64,000 nt of DNA from Paenibacillus aestuarii (GCF_027789125.1 NZ_JAQFVF010000061.1:1-64000), one strand, 5' to 3'. Positions 1 through 8,353 are shown, counted from the stretch's first letter. Program-made: numbers and translations. The notes: generated by a model from the letters alone, not told the origin.

Positions 1-712
1 TTCATAATGCCAAAGAAGTTCTCCATCACCGCGTTATCGTAACAATTTCCTTTGCGTGACATGCTTTGGGTAATTCCTTGTTTCTTCAAAGCATGTTGAT
101 ACGGCTTCATCTGGTAGTGCCAGCCTTGATCCGAATGTAGGAGGAGTTCATCCTCTTCGGATAAGCGTTTAAAGGCCTTATCTAGCATCTCAGAGACTAA
201 GGAATAAGTAGGGCGGGGCCCTACTGTGTAAGTGATAATTTCACCGTTAAACAAGTCCAAAACAGGTGATAAGTACAGCTTTTCTCCAAATAGCTTAAAT
301 TCCGTAATATCGGTAACCCATTTCTCATTTGGTTTTTCCGCGTGAAAATTACGATTGAGTACGTTAGGTGCAATTTTACCTACTGTTCCTTTATGGGAAC
401 GATATTTCTTCATACGCACCACTGATTTCAAGCCTAATTCTTTCATGATACGCTGCACTTTTTTATGATTAACCCGATGTCCCCGATTATATAGTTCATC
501 ACGGATACGACGATAGCCATAACGTCCTTGATGTTCGATGTAAATGGATCGAATAAGGAGTTTTAGATCTTTGTCTAGATCGGGCTTATTCAACTGCTTT
601 ACCCAGTAGTAAAAGGTACTACGAGGGATGTCAGCAAACGCTAGCAATGCAACCACCGGGAATTCAAGCCTTAATTCATAGACTACTTGTGCTTTGTCTT
701 GTTTGGTGATTT
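1..712 (-). CDS. IS3-family transposase OrfB (DDE integrase), partial
   Basis: This is the catalytic half of the transposase and runs off the left edge. Reading the minus strand, it has an HTH_21-type segment (GRYGYRRIRDEL) followed by the rve integrase core. The DDE acidic residues are visible in DITEF, in HSDQGWHYQ and in NAVMENFFG. It has no clear independent start. It lies in the -1 frame relative to orfA, so it is probably made as an OrfAB fusion by ribosomal slippage on the A-run (T-run on the plus strand) at about 710-714, as known for IS3 elements. The last residues are missing from the window. Confidence 0.88.
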
Positions 713-1240
713 TTCCTTGTTTTGAACTAAGGCATTCAACTTTTTTAGATAGGTATTTTCCATACGCAAACGTTCTATTTCTGCTTTCAGAGCTTCAACT
801 GAACCCTCCGCAGGTTCTAGTTTTTTCGAATTGTTCTCTTTCTTATTTGTCATAAGTGGGCGCCCCTTTTTCTTTGATTTCAGGGCGTCCTTTCCATCTT
901 CATTAAATTGATTGCGCCATTTTCTAATGATCCCAGGGGAGGAAATATTAAAAATGACAGCAGCTTCATTTGGAGACGTCCCATGCTCGTTCATATAGTT
1001 GAGTACGTCTAGTTTAAATGACATGCTGTAAGCTGTATAGCTCTTTTCAAAAGCTTTTACCCCGTGATATTCGTATTGCCTAACCCACATACGTAAAACT
1101 TCATGGTTTATCCCTAATGATTTTGCAACGCTTTTAATTCCTTCCGTACCATTCTGATACTTAAAAATGGCCTTCAATTTCTCATCTAAACTGAAATTAG
1201 GCAAAAAAACTGCACCTCCATTGTTAGTCGTGTCTAACAA
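683..1240 (-). CDS. IS3-family transposase OrfA (helix-turn-helix)
   Basis: The 185-residue reading frame holds two helix-turn-helix segments (around GIKSVAKSLGINHEVLRMWV and SPNEAAVIFNISSPGIIRKW). These are followed by a basic linker and a leucine-zipper-like coiled coil (VEALKAEIERLRMENTYLKK), the usual OrfA layout of the IS150 group. The frame opens with TTG at 1240. A second TTG at 1204 sits 10 bases behind a GGAGG and may be the true start. The protein binds the terminal repeats and dimerises. Its last codons overlap the -1 frame of orfB. Confidence 0.85.
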   Translation of the reverse strand: MLDTTNNGGAVFLPNFSLDEKLKAIFKYQNGTEGIKSVAKSLGINHEVLRMWVRQYEYHGVKAFEKSYTAYSMSFKLDVLNYMNEHGTSPNEAAVIFNISSPGIIRKWRNQFNEDGKDALKSKKKGRPLMTNKKENNSKKLEPAEGSVEALKAEIERLRMENTYLKKLNALVQNKEKSPNKTKHK

Positions 1241-1255
1241 ATGGGGTGCAGTTCA
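1231..1255 (-). repeat. Terminal inverted repeat of the IS3-family element
   Basis: On the minus strand the segment starts with TGAACTGCACCCC and lies just upstream of orfA. A second copy of the TGCACC/GGTGCA core lies inside, at about 1211-1217. The TG start is characteristic of IS3-family ends. The partner repeat is off the window, so the exact boundary (about 1255) is an inference. Confidence 0.65.
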
Positions 1256-1295
1256 TCATTCGCCGCTGACAGGAAGGCTGCCGTTCATGCTTAAG

Positions 1296-2366
1296 TTAAT
1301 GCTGAGACTTCCGCCTAGTCCAATCCTCCCGTTCCCATTTGCGCAGGGATGGGTACGGATCAAAGCTCCACTCGGCGAGTCCGTTGTCGCGATACAGGCC
1401 AAAATGCAGATGAGGCGGGAATTTGCCCGAAGTTCCTTTTTTGCCGTAACCGGAGCTTCCGACCCAGCCGATGACTTGTCCGGGCTTCACGATATCGCCT
1501 TCTTTAATCCCCTTTTGGTATCCGGACAGGTGGGCGTAATAGTGATAAAGGTTGTTGACGTCGCGGATCCCGATCCGCCAGCCACCGTACGGATTCCAGC
1601 CTTTGATTTCGACAATGCCGTAACAGGTCGAGCGCACAGGAACGCCATGCCTTGCAAAGAGGTCGGTGCCTTCATGGATGCGATGCCCGCCCCAGCCGCG
1701 TCCGGCGCCCCAAGTGCTGTGATAGGAATAGTCGGCCGTAACGGGAAGAGGAAAAGCGTGCTCGTCCAAGTCCAGCGTGCCGAAAGCCGAGTATATCGTA
1801 GCAAATTCTTTTATGCGCTCCACGCTGCGCGAATTTTGATAATAATTCCATAGGCTGATCTGAATTTGTTCTTCTTTGTGGCCCAGCTTGGTCATGAGCG
1901 AGGTCATCGAAGCTAGCAAGTCCAGATCGTTCGTTCGATCGGCGATACCGTCACCGGAACCGTCCTTGCCAAAGCCGTTAAACAGCGCGATGGTCTGCGG
2001 GTTCGTATCTTGCTGATCCGGATTCATTAATCCCACCCATTCCGCCGGAGGGAAATAAATGCTGATCGAGCCTTCATGAATCGGCCGTTTGCGGGCGATA
2101 TTCATCGTTCTTTCATACTGGTCCACAGCGGCAAGGTAAGCCCAAGGAATTCCGGTAAGTGTGCCTATTTTTTCAAAAAGTTCCAGCCGTTCCGCGTTTT
2201 TTTGCCTCGCATTGAGGGCAGGTGCTTGCTTCGCCTCTTGAACCTTTTGAACAGCAGCAGACGGTTTCGTAAGAGATGCAGCGCTCACAGTCTGGATCTC
2301 TGAATCGGATGCCGCAAGGAGAAGGCTAAGCACGAGAGCCCGGGGCCAAATGGATCTGCTTTTCAT
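1296..2366 (-). CDS. lytH: LytH-like M23 family metallopeptidase
   Basis: This is a secreted or membrane-anchored peptidoglycan endopeptidase of 356 residues. It has an N-terminal hydrophobic signal segment (LVLSLLLAAS), then a helical region with PWAYLAAVDQYERT, then a C-terminal LytM/M23 domain. The zinc ligands are visible in IHEGTDLF (HxxxD) and PPHLHFGL (HxH). ATG at 2366 was chosen because AGGAAGG lies 9 bases upstream; the frame remains open well upstream without another ribosome binding site. In Bacillus, LytH (YunA) is a sporulation L-Ala-D-Glu endopeptidase that matures the spore cortex and is encoded near lipA and yutD, which are also nearby here. The family call is secure; the exact LytH role is inferred. 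Confidence 0.8.
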   Translation of the reverse strand: MKSRSIWPRALVLSLLLAASDSEIQTVSAASLTKPSAAVQKVQEAKQAPALNARQKNAERLELFEKIGTLTGIPWAYLAAVDQYERTMNIARKRPIHEGSISIYFPPAEWVGLMNPDQQDTNPQTIALFNGFGKDGSGDGIADRTNDLDLLASMTSLMTKLGHKEEQIQISLWNYYQNSRSVERIKEFATIYSAFGTLDLDEHAFPLPVTADYSYHSTWGAGRGWGGHRIHEGTDLFARHGVPVRSTCYGIVEIKGWNPYGGWRIGIRDVNNLYHYYAHLSGYQKGIKEGDIVKPGQVIGWVGSSGYGKKGTSGKFPPHLHFGLYRDNGLAEWSFDPYPSLRKWEREDWTRRKSQH

Positions 2367-2480
2367 CTCGATCATCCTTCCTGAAATGCTAGATCTTAGG
2401 ATGCGCCGATCACGGAATATTATCCCTCTCTTTCGCAGACCCTCTATTTTTGCTATGATGCCTGTAAGAGGTGGGCGAAG

Positions 2481-2960
2481 GTGAGCTTTAATCATAGAGA
2501 AGAACATATTGATGATCAGATGCTGATCATGCAGGCTAATCTGGACGACATGAATCCCGAGTGGGTTTCTTATATTATGGACAAGCTGTTCGACCGGGGA
2601 GCCAATGATGTCTATGTGGTGCCGATTATTATGAAAAAAGGGAGACCCGGCATGATGCTGAACGTCCTGGTAGACGCCGGGCGGCTTGGGGAGATGGAGG
2701 ACGTTATTTTTAGCGAGACGACCACGCTTGGCATCCGCTATATTCACGCCTCCTGCCATCGCTTGGCGAGAGACTTTGAGCGCGTGGACACGCCGTGGGG
2801 ACCCTTGACTGTCAAAGCAGGTTATCATCAGGGCAAGCTGGTGCAGTTCGCTCCCGAGTTCAAGGAATGCGAGCAGATCGCCAAGCAGCATCAGGTGCCG
2901 CTAAAGGTCGTTTATGATGAAGTGAGAAGGAATTTTATGGAAAAACAAAAACTTTCATGA
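2481..2960 (+). CDS. larC2: LarC C-terminal domain (LarC2), encoded separately
   Basis: The 159 residues match the CTP-dependent nickel-insertion (C-terminal) half of LarC: QANLDDMNPEWVSYIMDKLF, then IIMKKGRPGMMLNVL and TTTLGIRY. LarC inserts nickel into the pincer nucleotide cofactor made by LarB and LarE. It starts with GTG at 2481 behind AGAGGTGG. Elsewhere the two halves are fused or joined by a programmed frameshift. Here the C-terminal half is on the opposite strand, convergent with larC1 and about 390 bp from it, so it must be translated as its own polypeptide. A terminator follows immediately. Whether the two pieces reassemble is unknown. Confidence 0.85.
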   Translation: MSFNHREEHIDDQMLIMQANLDDMNPEWVSYIMDKLFDRGANDVYVVPIIMKKGRPGMMLNVLVDAGRLGEMEDVIFSETTTLGIRYIHASCHRLARDFERVDTPWGPLTVKAGYHQGKLVQFAPEFKECEQIAKQHQVPLKVVYDEVRRNFMEKQKLS

Positions 2961-2995
2961 CCCTCGACCGTATTCACAGGCTATGATGAAAATTT
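2947..2995 (+). repeat. Intergenic repeat family R1, copy 1
   Basis: A segment of about 49 bp containing CTTTCAT, CCCTCGACCG and CACAGGCTATGATGAAAATTT. It overlaps the last codons of larC2 and the ascending arm of its terminator. A near-identical copy lies at 33642-33688 and a shorter copy, inverted, at 26711-26745. Confidence 0.7.
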
Positions 2996-3008
2996 CGTAG
3001 CCTTTTTT
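2979..3008 (+). terminator. Rho-independent terminator of larC2
   Basis: The stem GGCTATGA / TCGTAGCC with an 8-base loop is followed by TTTTTT, 18 bases after the larC2 stop codon. Confidence 0.75.
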
Positions 3009-3040
3009 AATTTCTTCTAAACATGCTATACAGGGGTGGA

Positions 3041-3230
3041 GTCCGAATTCGCCCAATGAATTACGGACAGTATTGGTGATGAGCGGCAGTAGTCAGGAAT
3101 TGCCCACTTCCAGCGGGTATTTGGGCCTGCGAACTGCAATTTCCTGTCAGTAAGTTGGCAAAATCGGACTGCAGGGGGATCGAGCGGGCGCGGGCTGCAA
3201 TAAGTCGGCAAAATCGGACTGGAGCGCGGG
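3041..3230 (+). repeat. Degenerate tandem intergenic repeats, family R2 (GGCAAAATCGGACTG)
   Basis: Two clear units, TTGGCAAAATCGGACTG (3155-3171) and TCGGCAAAATCGGACTG (3205-3221), are spaced 50 bp apart. They are preceded by related blocks in the opposite sense (TCCGAATTCGCCCAA near 3042). The same motif recurs at 8797-8866. No coding potential is apparent. The rest of the 2961-3351 gap holds only these repeats and the two terminators. Confidence 0.7.
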
Positions 3231-3310
3231 GGGCTAGCCTTGCATCTGCAGCATGTTGGCTTAACCGCTATACAGCAAATTGCACCAAGCGGTGGTGAGC
3301 AAAGACCTAT

Positions 3311-3353
3311 AAAAAAACGCCTCTTCCTGACTGGCAGGAAGAGGCTTTTTTTT
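3311..3353 (-). terminator. Terminator of the larE-larB-larC1 operon
   Basis: Perfect 11-bp arms (GCCTCTTCCTG / CAGGAAGAGGC) flanked by A- and T-runs, directly after the larC1 stop codon. The structure is symmetrical and could stop transcription from both sides. Confidence 0.85.
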
Positions 3354-4353
3354 ATTGTGGGACCGGGTCGGTGCCAGCGTGGTGCGCATGGTGATGATCG
3401 TGATCATGGTGGTGACTATGAGTATGTGCATGGCTATGGCTGTGATCATGATGGTGATCGTCATGGTCGTGATCGTGATCATGATCGTGGTCATGATGGT
3501 GATGATCATGATGGTCGTGGCCATGGTGATGATGATGGTGATGATCATCGTGTGAATGCGAGTGCGCATGACCGTGTTCATGGGCTAGATGCTCATGGGA
3601 GATCTGCCATTTGCCGATGAACGGGTCTGCGTTACCGACAACGACGCGCAGCACATTCGGCTGGTTCGGCAGTTCCCGCGTACCTGCACCGTATCCGATG
3701 GCGTCCACGACCATCGGCGGAAAGCTCTTGGAGAACTCGTCCACGAGCCCTGAGATAATGCCGGCCCCCGTCGGTGTCGTCAGCTCCAAGCTGTAGTTGG
3801 TCGATGCGATCGGTACGCCTTTCATCATCTCCAACGTCGCTGGCGCCGGCACCGGATAGATGCCATGATCGATATGGATCGTTCCGGAGCCGAGCGGCAC
3901 CGGAGAAGCGTAGATCCGCTCGATCTGCAAGGAATCGATGGCCAATGCCACGCCGACGATGTCCACGATGGAGTCGATGGCGCCGACTTCATGGAAGTGC
4001 ACTTTCTCCACGGACATGCCGTGAATCTTAGCTTCCGCAATGGCAATCTTCTCGAAGATCGCCAAACTCATCGCTGTGACGCGTTCGTTGAAGCCCGCGG
4101 ACTGAATGACACGCACGATCTCCGAATAGTGGCGGTGGTTCTTAGGCGGATGGTTCGGGTCAAGCAGCACGTCCAGCTTTAAGGCCGAGATGCCCTTCTT
4201 GATGACGCGTTTCCACTCCAGCATGTACGGTTCAAGCTGGATTTTGGCTAATTCTTCTTCGATATAAGCCCGATCCGCTCCGGCATCGACCAGCGCGCCT
4301 AAAGTCATATCGCCGCTAATCCCGGAGAAGCAGTCCAAATATAAGATGCGCAT
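3352..4353 (-). CDS. larC1: LarC N-terminal part (LarC1) with a long His-rich tail
   Basis: The 333-residue protein starts MRILYLDCFSGISGDMTLGA, the LarC N-terminal signature, and carries EKVHFHEVGAIDSIVDIVG and the PTGAGII segment. Residues about 253-326 are dominated by His, with Asp and some Ser, and should bind Ni or other divalent metals. LarC is the CTP-dependent cyclometallase that puts nickel into the pyridinium-3,5-bisthiocarboxylic acid mononucleotide made by LarB and LarE. The C-terminal catalytic half is missing from this frame and is found at 2481-2960 on the other strand. The gene follows larB by 12 bp, so the three genes form an operon. The stop codon lies inside a strong terminator, ruling out a local frameshift into a downstream half. 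Confidence 0.9.
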   Translation of the reverse strand: MRILYLDCFSGISGDMTLGALVDAGADRAYIEEELAKIQLEPYMLEWKRVIKKGISALKLDVLLDPNHPPKNHRHYSEIVRVIQSAGFNERVTAMSLAIFEKIAIAEAKIHGMSVEKVHFHEVGAIDSIVDIVGVALAIDSLQIERIYASPVPLGSGTIHIDHGIYPVPAPATLEMMKGVPIASTNYSLELTTPTGAGIISGLVDEFSKSFPPMVVDAIGYGAGTRELPNQPNVLRVVVGNADPFIGKWQISHEHLAHEHGHAHSHSHDDHHHHHHHGHDHHDHHHHDHDHDHDHDHDDHHHDHSHSHAHTHSHHHDHDHHHAHHAGTDPVPQ

Positions 4354-4365
4354 AACGTAGTGACC

Positions 4366-5142
4366 TCACGTTCGTTTTGACATATTTTTGTTGATCAGTC
4401 CAGCGTAGTAGCCGGCCCCGAAGCCGTTGTCGATGTTGACGACGGAGATGCCTGGCGAGCAGGCATTGAGCATCGACAAGAGCGCTGCGATACCTGCCAG
4501 ATTCGCGCCGTATCCAATGCTCGTCGGCACCGCGACGATCGGCTTGGACACCAGCCCGCCGACGACGCTGGCGAGCGCGCCTTCCATGCCGGCAACGACG
4601 ACAATCGCGTTAGCACCGCGAATGAGCTCCAGCCGGCGGAACAGGCGATGAATGCCGGCTACACCGACGTCGAACACACGTTCGACGTGGCTGCCCAGGC
4701 ATTCTGCGGTAAGTGCGGCCTCCTCCGCCACAGGGAGGTCGGAGGTGCCTGCGGCCACGACGGCGATGTACCCGTCGTGGACTTTGAGCATCGGTCGCTT
4801 GAACCAGGTCAGCGACCGCGCGGTTTCGTGGTAGGTGACGCCTTCGATGGCACCTACCACATGAGCGGCTTTGGCCGCATCGACGCGCGTGGCTAGCACG
4901 CGGTCGGTGTGCTCCATGAGCCGCTGGAAAATCGCGACGAGCTGCTCGGCGGTCTTGCCTTCCCCGAAGATGACTTCGGGGAAGCCGGTGCGCTTCTCGC
5001 GCTCGACGTCCAGTTGGGCAAATCCGAGGTCAAGGGTGGCATTGCCGCCGGCGCCGCCCTCCTTGATGATTTGCCGCTTGGCTTCTTCAACGTCCAAATC
5101 CCCGGCTTGGACGAGCTTTAATATTTTTTCCAAATCCATCAT
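4366..5142 (-). CDS. larB: LarB, nickel pincer cofactor biosynthesis carboxylase/hydrolase
   Basis: LarB carboxylates the pyridinium ring of nicotinic acid adenine dinucleotide and hydrolyses the phosphoanhydride, the first step of NPN cofactor synthesis. The 258-residue protein has the PurE-like C-terminal fold with VVVAGMEGALASVVGGL and VPTSIGYGANLAG. The near-C-terminal Cys228 in LNACSPGISVVNIDNGFGAG is likely the conserved substrate-adduct cysteine of the family. The ATG at 5142 overlaps the larE stop codon (ATGA), indicating translational coupling. A second ATG follows directly. Confidence 0.93.
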   Translation of the reverse strand: MMDLEKILKLVQAGDLDVEEAKRQIIKEGGAGGNATLDLGFAQLDVEREKRTGFPEVIFGEGKTAEQLVAIFQRLMEHTDRVLATRVDAAKAAHVVGAIEGVTYHETARSLTWFKRPMLKVHDGYIAVVAAGTSDLPVAEEAALTAECLGSHVERVFDVGVAGIHRLFRRLELIRGANAIVVVAGMEGALASVVGGLVSKPIVAVPTSIGYGANLAGIAALLSMLNACSPGISVVNIDNGFGAGYYAGLINKNMSKRT

Positions 5143-5987
5143 AAGGAAGCTTCTTTCACCTTTTCTTTGGTTTCCTTGGACAGAACCTCGTTCATGCTGC
5201 CTGTCCGGTATCCTTGCAGATCGAGCGTCACATAATTGAAGCCGAGCTTGCTGAATTTGTCATAGATCGCTTCGCGGTGCTCGATGACCTTGTGAATCTC
5301 ATCTGGCATCACTTCGATGCGCGCGATTTTGTCATGGTGTCTTACGCGAACTTGATACAGACCAAGCTGCGACAGGAAAAATTCGCCTTCGTCCAGCTGA
5401 TCGATCTTCCACTTTTCAATCTTCGTTCCATAAGGAATCCGCGAGGAGAGGCAGGCGAAGGAAGGCTTATCCCAAGTTTTGAGCCCGAGTTCTTTGGAGA
5501 GCTCACGGATCTCAGCTTTGGTCAGTCCGGCTTCCTGCAGCGTGCTGCGGACGCCTTGCTCATTTTTCGCTTGCAGGCCTGGGCGGTAATCACCGAGGTC
5601 GTCAACGTTGGAGCCATCCAAAATATAAGGGTAGCCGAGGTCCTTGGCGAGCTGCTGCAGGTGGGAGTAGAGTCCCGTTTTGCAGTGATAGCAGCGGTCT
5701 GGATTATTGGCTACGAAATTTGCATTATCCAGCTCTTTAACCTCTGTCTTGTGCATGGCCACACCGAGCTGCTGAGCCAGCTCCACTGCGGCATCAAATT
5801 CCCGCGATGGAAACGTTTCCGATGCAGCGGTCACGGCTAAAACCTGATCGCCAAGCTCCTGCTTTGCGCGTTTGAGGACGAACGTACTGTCAACGCCACC
5901 GGAAAATGCAACCAGCACACGGCCCATTCCACGCAGAATTTCGCCTAATCGCTGGTCTTTCTCACGTGTAAGCTCTGAAATGCTCAT
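5139..5987 (-). CDS. larE: LarE, ATP-dependent sulfur transferase for the nickel pincer cofactor
   Basis: LarE adenylates the dicarboxylated substrate and supplies the two thiocarboxylate sulfurs. The 282-residue protein has the PP-loop motif SGGVDST at about residues 29-35. Cys179 in KPSFACLSSRIPYG corresponds to the sacrificial cysteine of lactobacillar LarE. Two further cysteines in DRCYHCK (about 99 and 102) could let the enzyme hold an iron-sulfur cluster and recycle sulfur, as reported for three-cysteine homologues; this is inference. The ATG at 5987 follows GGGAGGG. It is the first gene of the larE-larB-larC1 operon. Confidence 0.93.
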   Translation of the reverse strand: MSISELTREKDQRLGEILRGMGRVLVAFSGGVDSTFVLKRAKQELGDQVLAVTAASETFPSREFDAAVELAQQLGVAMHKTEVKELDNANFVANNPDRCYHCKTGLYSHLQQLAKDLGYPYILDGSNVDDLGDYRPGLQAKNEQGVRSTLQEAGLTKAEIRELSKELGLKTWDKPSFACLSSRIPYGTKIEKWKIDQLDEGEFFLSQLGLYQVRVRHHDKIARIEVMPDEIHKVIEHREAIYDKFSKLGFNYVTLDLQGYRTGSMNEVLSKETKEKVKEASL

Positions 5988-6095
5988 GATTCTTCCCTCC
6001 CATACAGCCTATATGTATGTTAGCTGCTTCGGCTTTGGTTTGTTGTTGATTTTGGTTATCCAGACTAGTGTATCACAACTGGAGAGCAAAGTGGA

Positions 6096-6123
6096 TTGTT
6101 TTGTCAACCATTCATGTTATAAT
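6096..6123 (+). promoter_or_regulatory. Putative sigma-A promoter of lipA
   Basis: TTGTTT (6096-6101), 16 bp, then TATAAT (6118-6123) with an extended -10 TG. It lies about 40 bp upstream of the lipA start. Confidence 0.55.
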
Positions 6124-6163
6124 AACAACTGACGAGAAACCAAGCAAAAGGCGGGTAATGCAA

Positions 6164-7045
6164 ATGCCTACTAAACCAATAGAGAGAAAGCCGGAGTGGC
6201 TCAAAATTAAGCTTACCACCGGTGAAAATTTCAAAGAAATCAAATCCATGATGCGTTCCAAGACGCTGCATACCGTTTGTGAAGAAGCGAAATGTCCGAA
6301 CATTCACGAGTGCTGGGCCAACCGCACCGCGACGTTTATGATATTAGGCGATATTTGTACGCGAGCTTGCCGTTTTTGTGCGGTAAAAACGGGTCTTCCG
6401 ACCGAGCTCGATCTCCAGGAGCCGGAGCGCGTAGCCGATGCCGCTGTGCAAATGGGTCTGCGCCATTGCGTCGTGACTTCGGTCGCGCGTGATGATTTGG
6501 AGGATGGCGGCGCCATGATTTTTGCGGAGACGATCCGCGCGATTCGCCGCAAGCTGCCGCTTTGCACCGTCGAAGTGCTTATCCCGGACTTCCTGGGACG
6601 TGAAGCATCGCTCGTGACCGTACTGGAGGCCAAACCTGACATCCTGAACCATAACATCGAGACGGTTGAGCGGATGTCCGACCGCGTGCGCTCCAAAGCG
6701 AAATACAGCCGTTCCCTGGAACTGCTGCAGCGCTCCAAGCGCATTGCGCCCACCATTCCGACCAAGTCGAGCATTATGATCGGCGTGGGCGAGGAGTGGG
6801 ACGAAGTGCTTGCAACGATGGATGATCTGCGCGCAGTTGACTGTGATATTATGACGATCGGTCAATATTTACAGCCGTCGCCGACGCACTTGGCCGTTAA
6901 GAAGTATTACCCGCCGGAGCAATTCGCCGAGCTGAAGCAAGAAGGCATGAAGCGGGGCTTCAAGCACGTGGAGTCGGGGCCGATGGTCAGAAGCTCCTAT
7001 CATGCGCATGAGCAAGTGCAGTCTGCTGCTGCGACGCAAGCTTAG
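6164..7045 (+). CDS. lipA: Lipoyl synthase
   Basis: A radical-SAM enzyme that inserts two sulfurs into protein-bound octanoyl groups to make lipoyl cofactor. The 293-residue protein has the auxiliary cluster motif [12 protein letters not shown] (Cys 39, 44 and 50) and the radical SAM motif CTRACRFC (Cys 65, 69 and 72). It ends with the conserved [10 protein letters not shown]. The ATG at 6164 was preferred to the ATG at 6158 because AAAGGCGGG lies 8 bases upstream. Its neighbour yutD, and lytH beyond the lar genes, match the lipA neighbourhood of Bacillus. Confidence 0.96.
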   Translation: MPTKPIERKPEWLKIKLTTGENFKEIKSMMRSKTLHTVCEEAKCPNIHECWANRTATFMILGDICTRACRFCAVKTGLPTELDLQEPERVADAAVQMGLRHCVVTSVARDDLEDGGAMIFAETIRAIRRKLPLCTVEVLIPDFLGREASLVTVLEAKPDILNHNIETVERMSDRVRSKAKYSRSLELLQRSKRIAPTIPTKSSIMIGVGEEWDEVLATMDDLRAVDCDIMTIGQYLQPSPTHLAVKKYYPPEQFAELKQEGMKRGFKHVESGPMVRSSYHAHEQVQSAAATQA

Positions 7046-7133
7046 GCGACGCAATTTGGCAGTTAAGCAGTTAAGCAATTTCAGCAATTAGGCGTAACCC
7101 TCAGACGGATCTTGGAAAGGAGAGCTTTCGTAA

Positions 7134-7451
7134 ATGACGATCCATATCGCGAATAAATCATATGAATTGGTAACCGATCACAAGAACGGCTGGAACTTCG
7201 AAGTGTTCCGGGACCGCTTCAGCGAGGTGTTGGAGCGCTACGATTATATCGTAGGCGACTGGGGGTATAATCAGCTGCGTCTGCGCGGATTTTTCAAAGA
7301 GAACCATCCGAAGGCGACGAAGGAGAGCTCCATTGCGTCGCTGCAAGACTATTTGAATGAGTACTGCAACTTCGGCTGCGCCTATTTTATTATTGAAAAA
7401 GTGAACGTGAAGCAGCATGCCAATGCGGACAGTAACGTACCGGTATCATAA
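7134..7451 (+). CDS. yutD: YutD family protein (DUF1027)
   Basis: A small soluble protein of 105 residues with the family core YDYIVGDWGYNQLRLRGFF and YCNFGCAYFIIEK. It lies 88 bp downstream of lipA on the same strand, behind GGAAAGGAG. YutD proteins are widespread in Bacillales and lactobacilli; the function is not established. A terminator follows. Confidence 0.85.
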   Translation: MTIHIANKSYELVTDHKNGWNFEVFRDRFSEVLERYDYIVGDWGYNQLRLRGFFKENHPKATKESSIASLQDYLNEYCNFGCAYFIIEKVNVKQHANADSNVPVS

Positions 7452-7501
7452 AAAAACGCCCTTTAGCTCTCTTATCATCTGGAGCTGGGGCGTTCTTTTT
7501 T
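7450..7501 (+). terminator. Bidirectional terminator between yutD and nadK
   Basis: Stem AACGCCC..TAGCTC / GGAGCT..GGGGCGTT with an A-run before and a T-run after, between two convergent genes. Confidence 0.75.
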
Positions 7502-7525
7502 GTTCATATAGCGAACTTGGGTTCG

Positions 7526-8353
7526 TTATTTGCGGGTGTCATTGTTTTCCGTGTAGCCGACGAACGCTTCCCGGACGCGGTTCCAGAAGGTGAACGGGCG
7601 GAAGCGGGCGAACTTGACCTTGACATTGGCTGCAACCCGGCAGCGGATCGAGACCACATCATTGCGCTGCATGTACAAGTGATCCAGTGAGAGCAGCATG
7701 TTCTGATGAGCTCTAGGGTAAATATCGCAGTGGTGGTGCTTCGGTAAAATAATCGGCGAACCGAGCGTCCGGTACACGCGATTATTAATTGAAGCGATCT
7801 CGGCGATTTGAATCGCCTCCAGAGAAGGGTGCACCATCGCGCCGCCTAAGCTTTTGTTATAAGCTGTGCTGCCTGCGGGGGAAGAGATGCAAATGCCGTC
7901 GCCGCGGAACATTTCGAACATTTCATCGTTAATATCCAGCTGGGCCACGAGAGAAACCTCAATGCCCCGCAGCGTGAATTCATTTAGAGCCAAGTGGGTT
8001 TCGACTCCGGTTTCGGTTCTAATTTCAATTTCGACCACCGGATATTGAACGACACGCAGTTCCTCAGGCGATTGGGCGCTGAGCATGAGCGAGGCCAGCT
8101 CATCCATCTCGGCGGGCTTCCAGTCGGCAAAAAAACCAAGATGTCCGGTATGAATACCGACAAAAGCAATGTGGTCAAGCTGCTGCACATATTTGTGAAA
8201 AGCTTGCAGCATTGTACCGTCACCGCCGATCGAGAGTACGATATCCGGATGTTCTTCATCTCTGGTTACGCCATGCTCCGCTGCGAGCGCATGAAACCGC
8301 TCCGTTAACTGCTTAGAGACTTCATCTCCCCGTTCAATCACATTATACTTCAA
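7526..8353 (-). CDS. nadK: NAD kinase
   Basis: It phosphorylates NAD to NADP. The 275-residue protein has the GGDGTML nucleotide motif and the second conserved block SSPAGSTAYNKSLGG. The best start is TTG at 8353 (protein starting LKYNVIERGD) because AGGAGG lies 9 bases upstream. The frame stays open for 41 more codons upstream without a ribosome binding site. Monocistronic and convergent with yutD. Confidence 0.93.
   Translation of the reverse strand: MKYNVIERGDEVSKQLTERFHALAAEHGVTRDEEHPDIVLSIGGDGTMLQAFHKYVQQLDHIAFVGIHTGHLGFFADWKPAEMDELASLMLSAQSPEELRVVQYPVVEIEIRTETGVETHLALNEFTLRGIEVSLVAQLDINDEMFEMFRGDGICISSPAGSTAYNKSLGGAMVHPSLEAIQIAEIASINNRVYRTLGSPIILPKHHHCDIYPRAHQNMLLSLDHLYMQRNDVVSIRCRVAANVKVKFARFRPFTFWNRVREAFVGYTENNDTRK

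Larger units (their letters stand above)
1..1255 (-). mobile_element. IS3-family (IS150 group) insertion sequence, one end only
   Basis: A two-frame transposase (orfA, then orfB in the -1 frame) reads leftwards out of the window. The outer end near 1255 begins TGAACTGCACCCC on the minus strand, as expected for the orfA-side terminal inverted repeat of this group. The other end is outside the window, so neither the target duplication nor the intactness of the element can be judged. It lies about 40 bp beyond the stop codon of the LytH-like peptidase gene and does not interrupt it. Confidence 0.88.

Noticed and set aside
2370-2891. N-terminal extension of the LytH-like peptidase to a 531-residue protein
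   Set aside because: The extension overlaps larC2, has no signal or domain, and a good ribosome binding site and signal peptide occur at the internal ATG at 2366.
3355-3620. Plus-strand reading frames and apparent short tandem DNA repeats in the 3360-3560 region
   Set aside because: They are the complement of the His/Asp codon runs in the LarC1 tail. The repeat pattern is explained by coding, and the plus-strand products are implausible (Met/Val or Asp/His runs).
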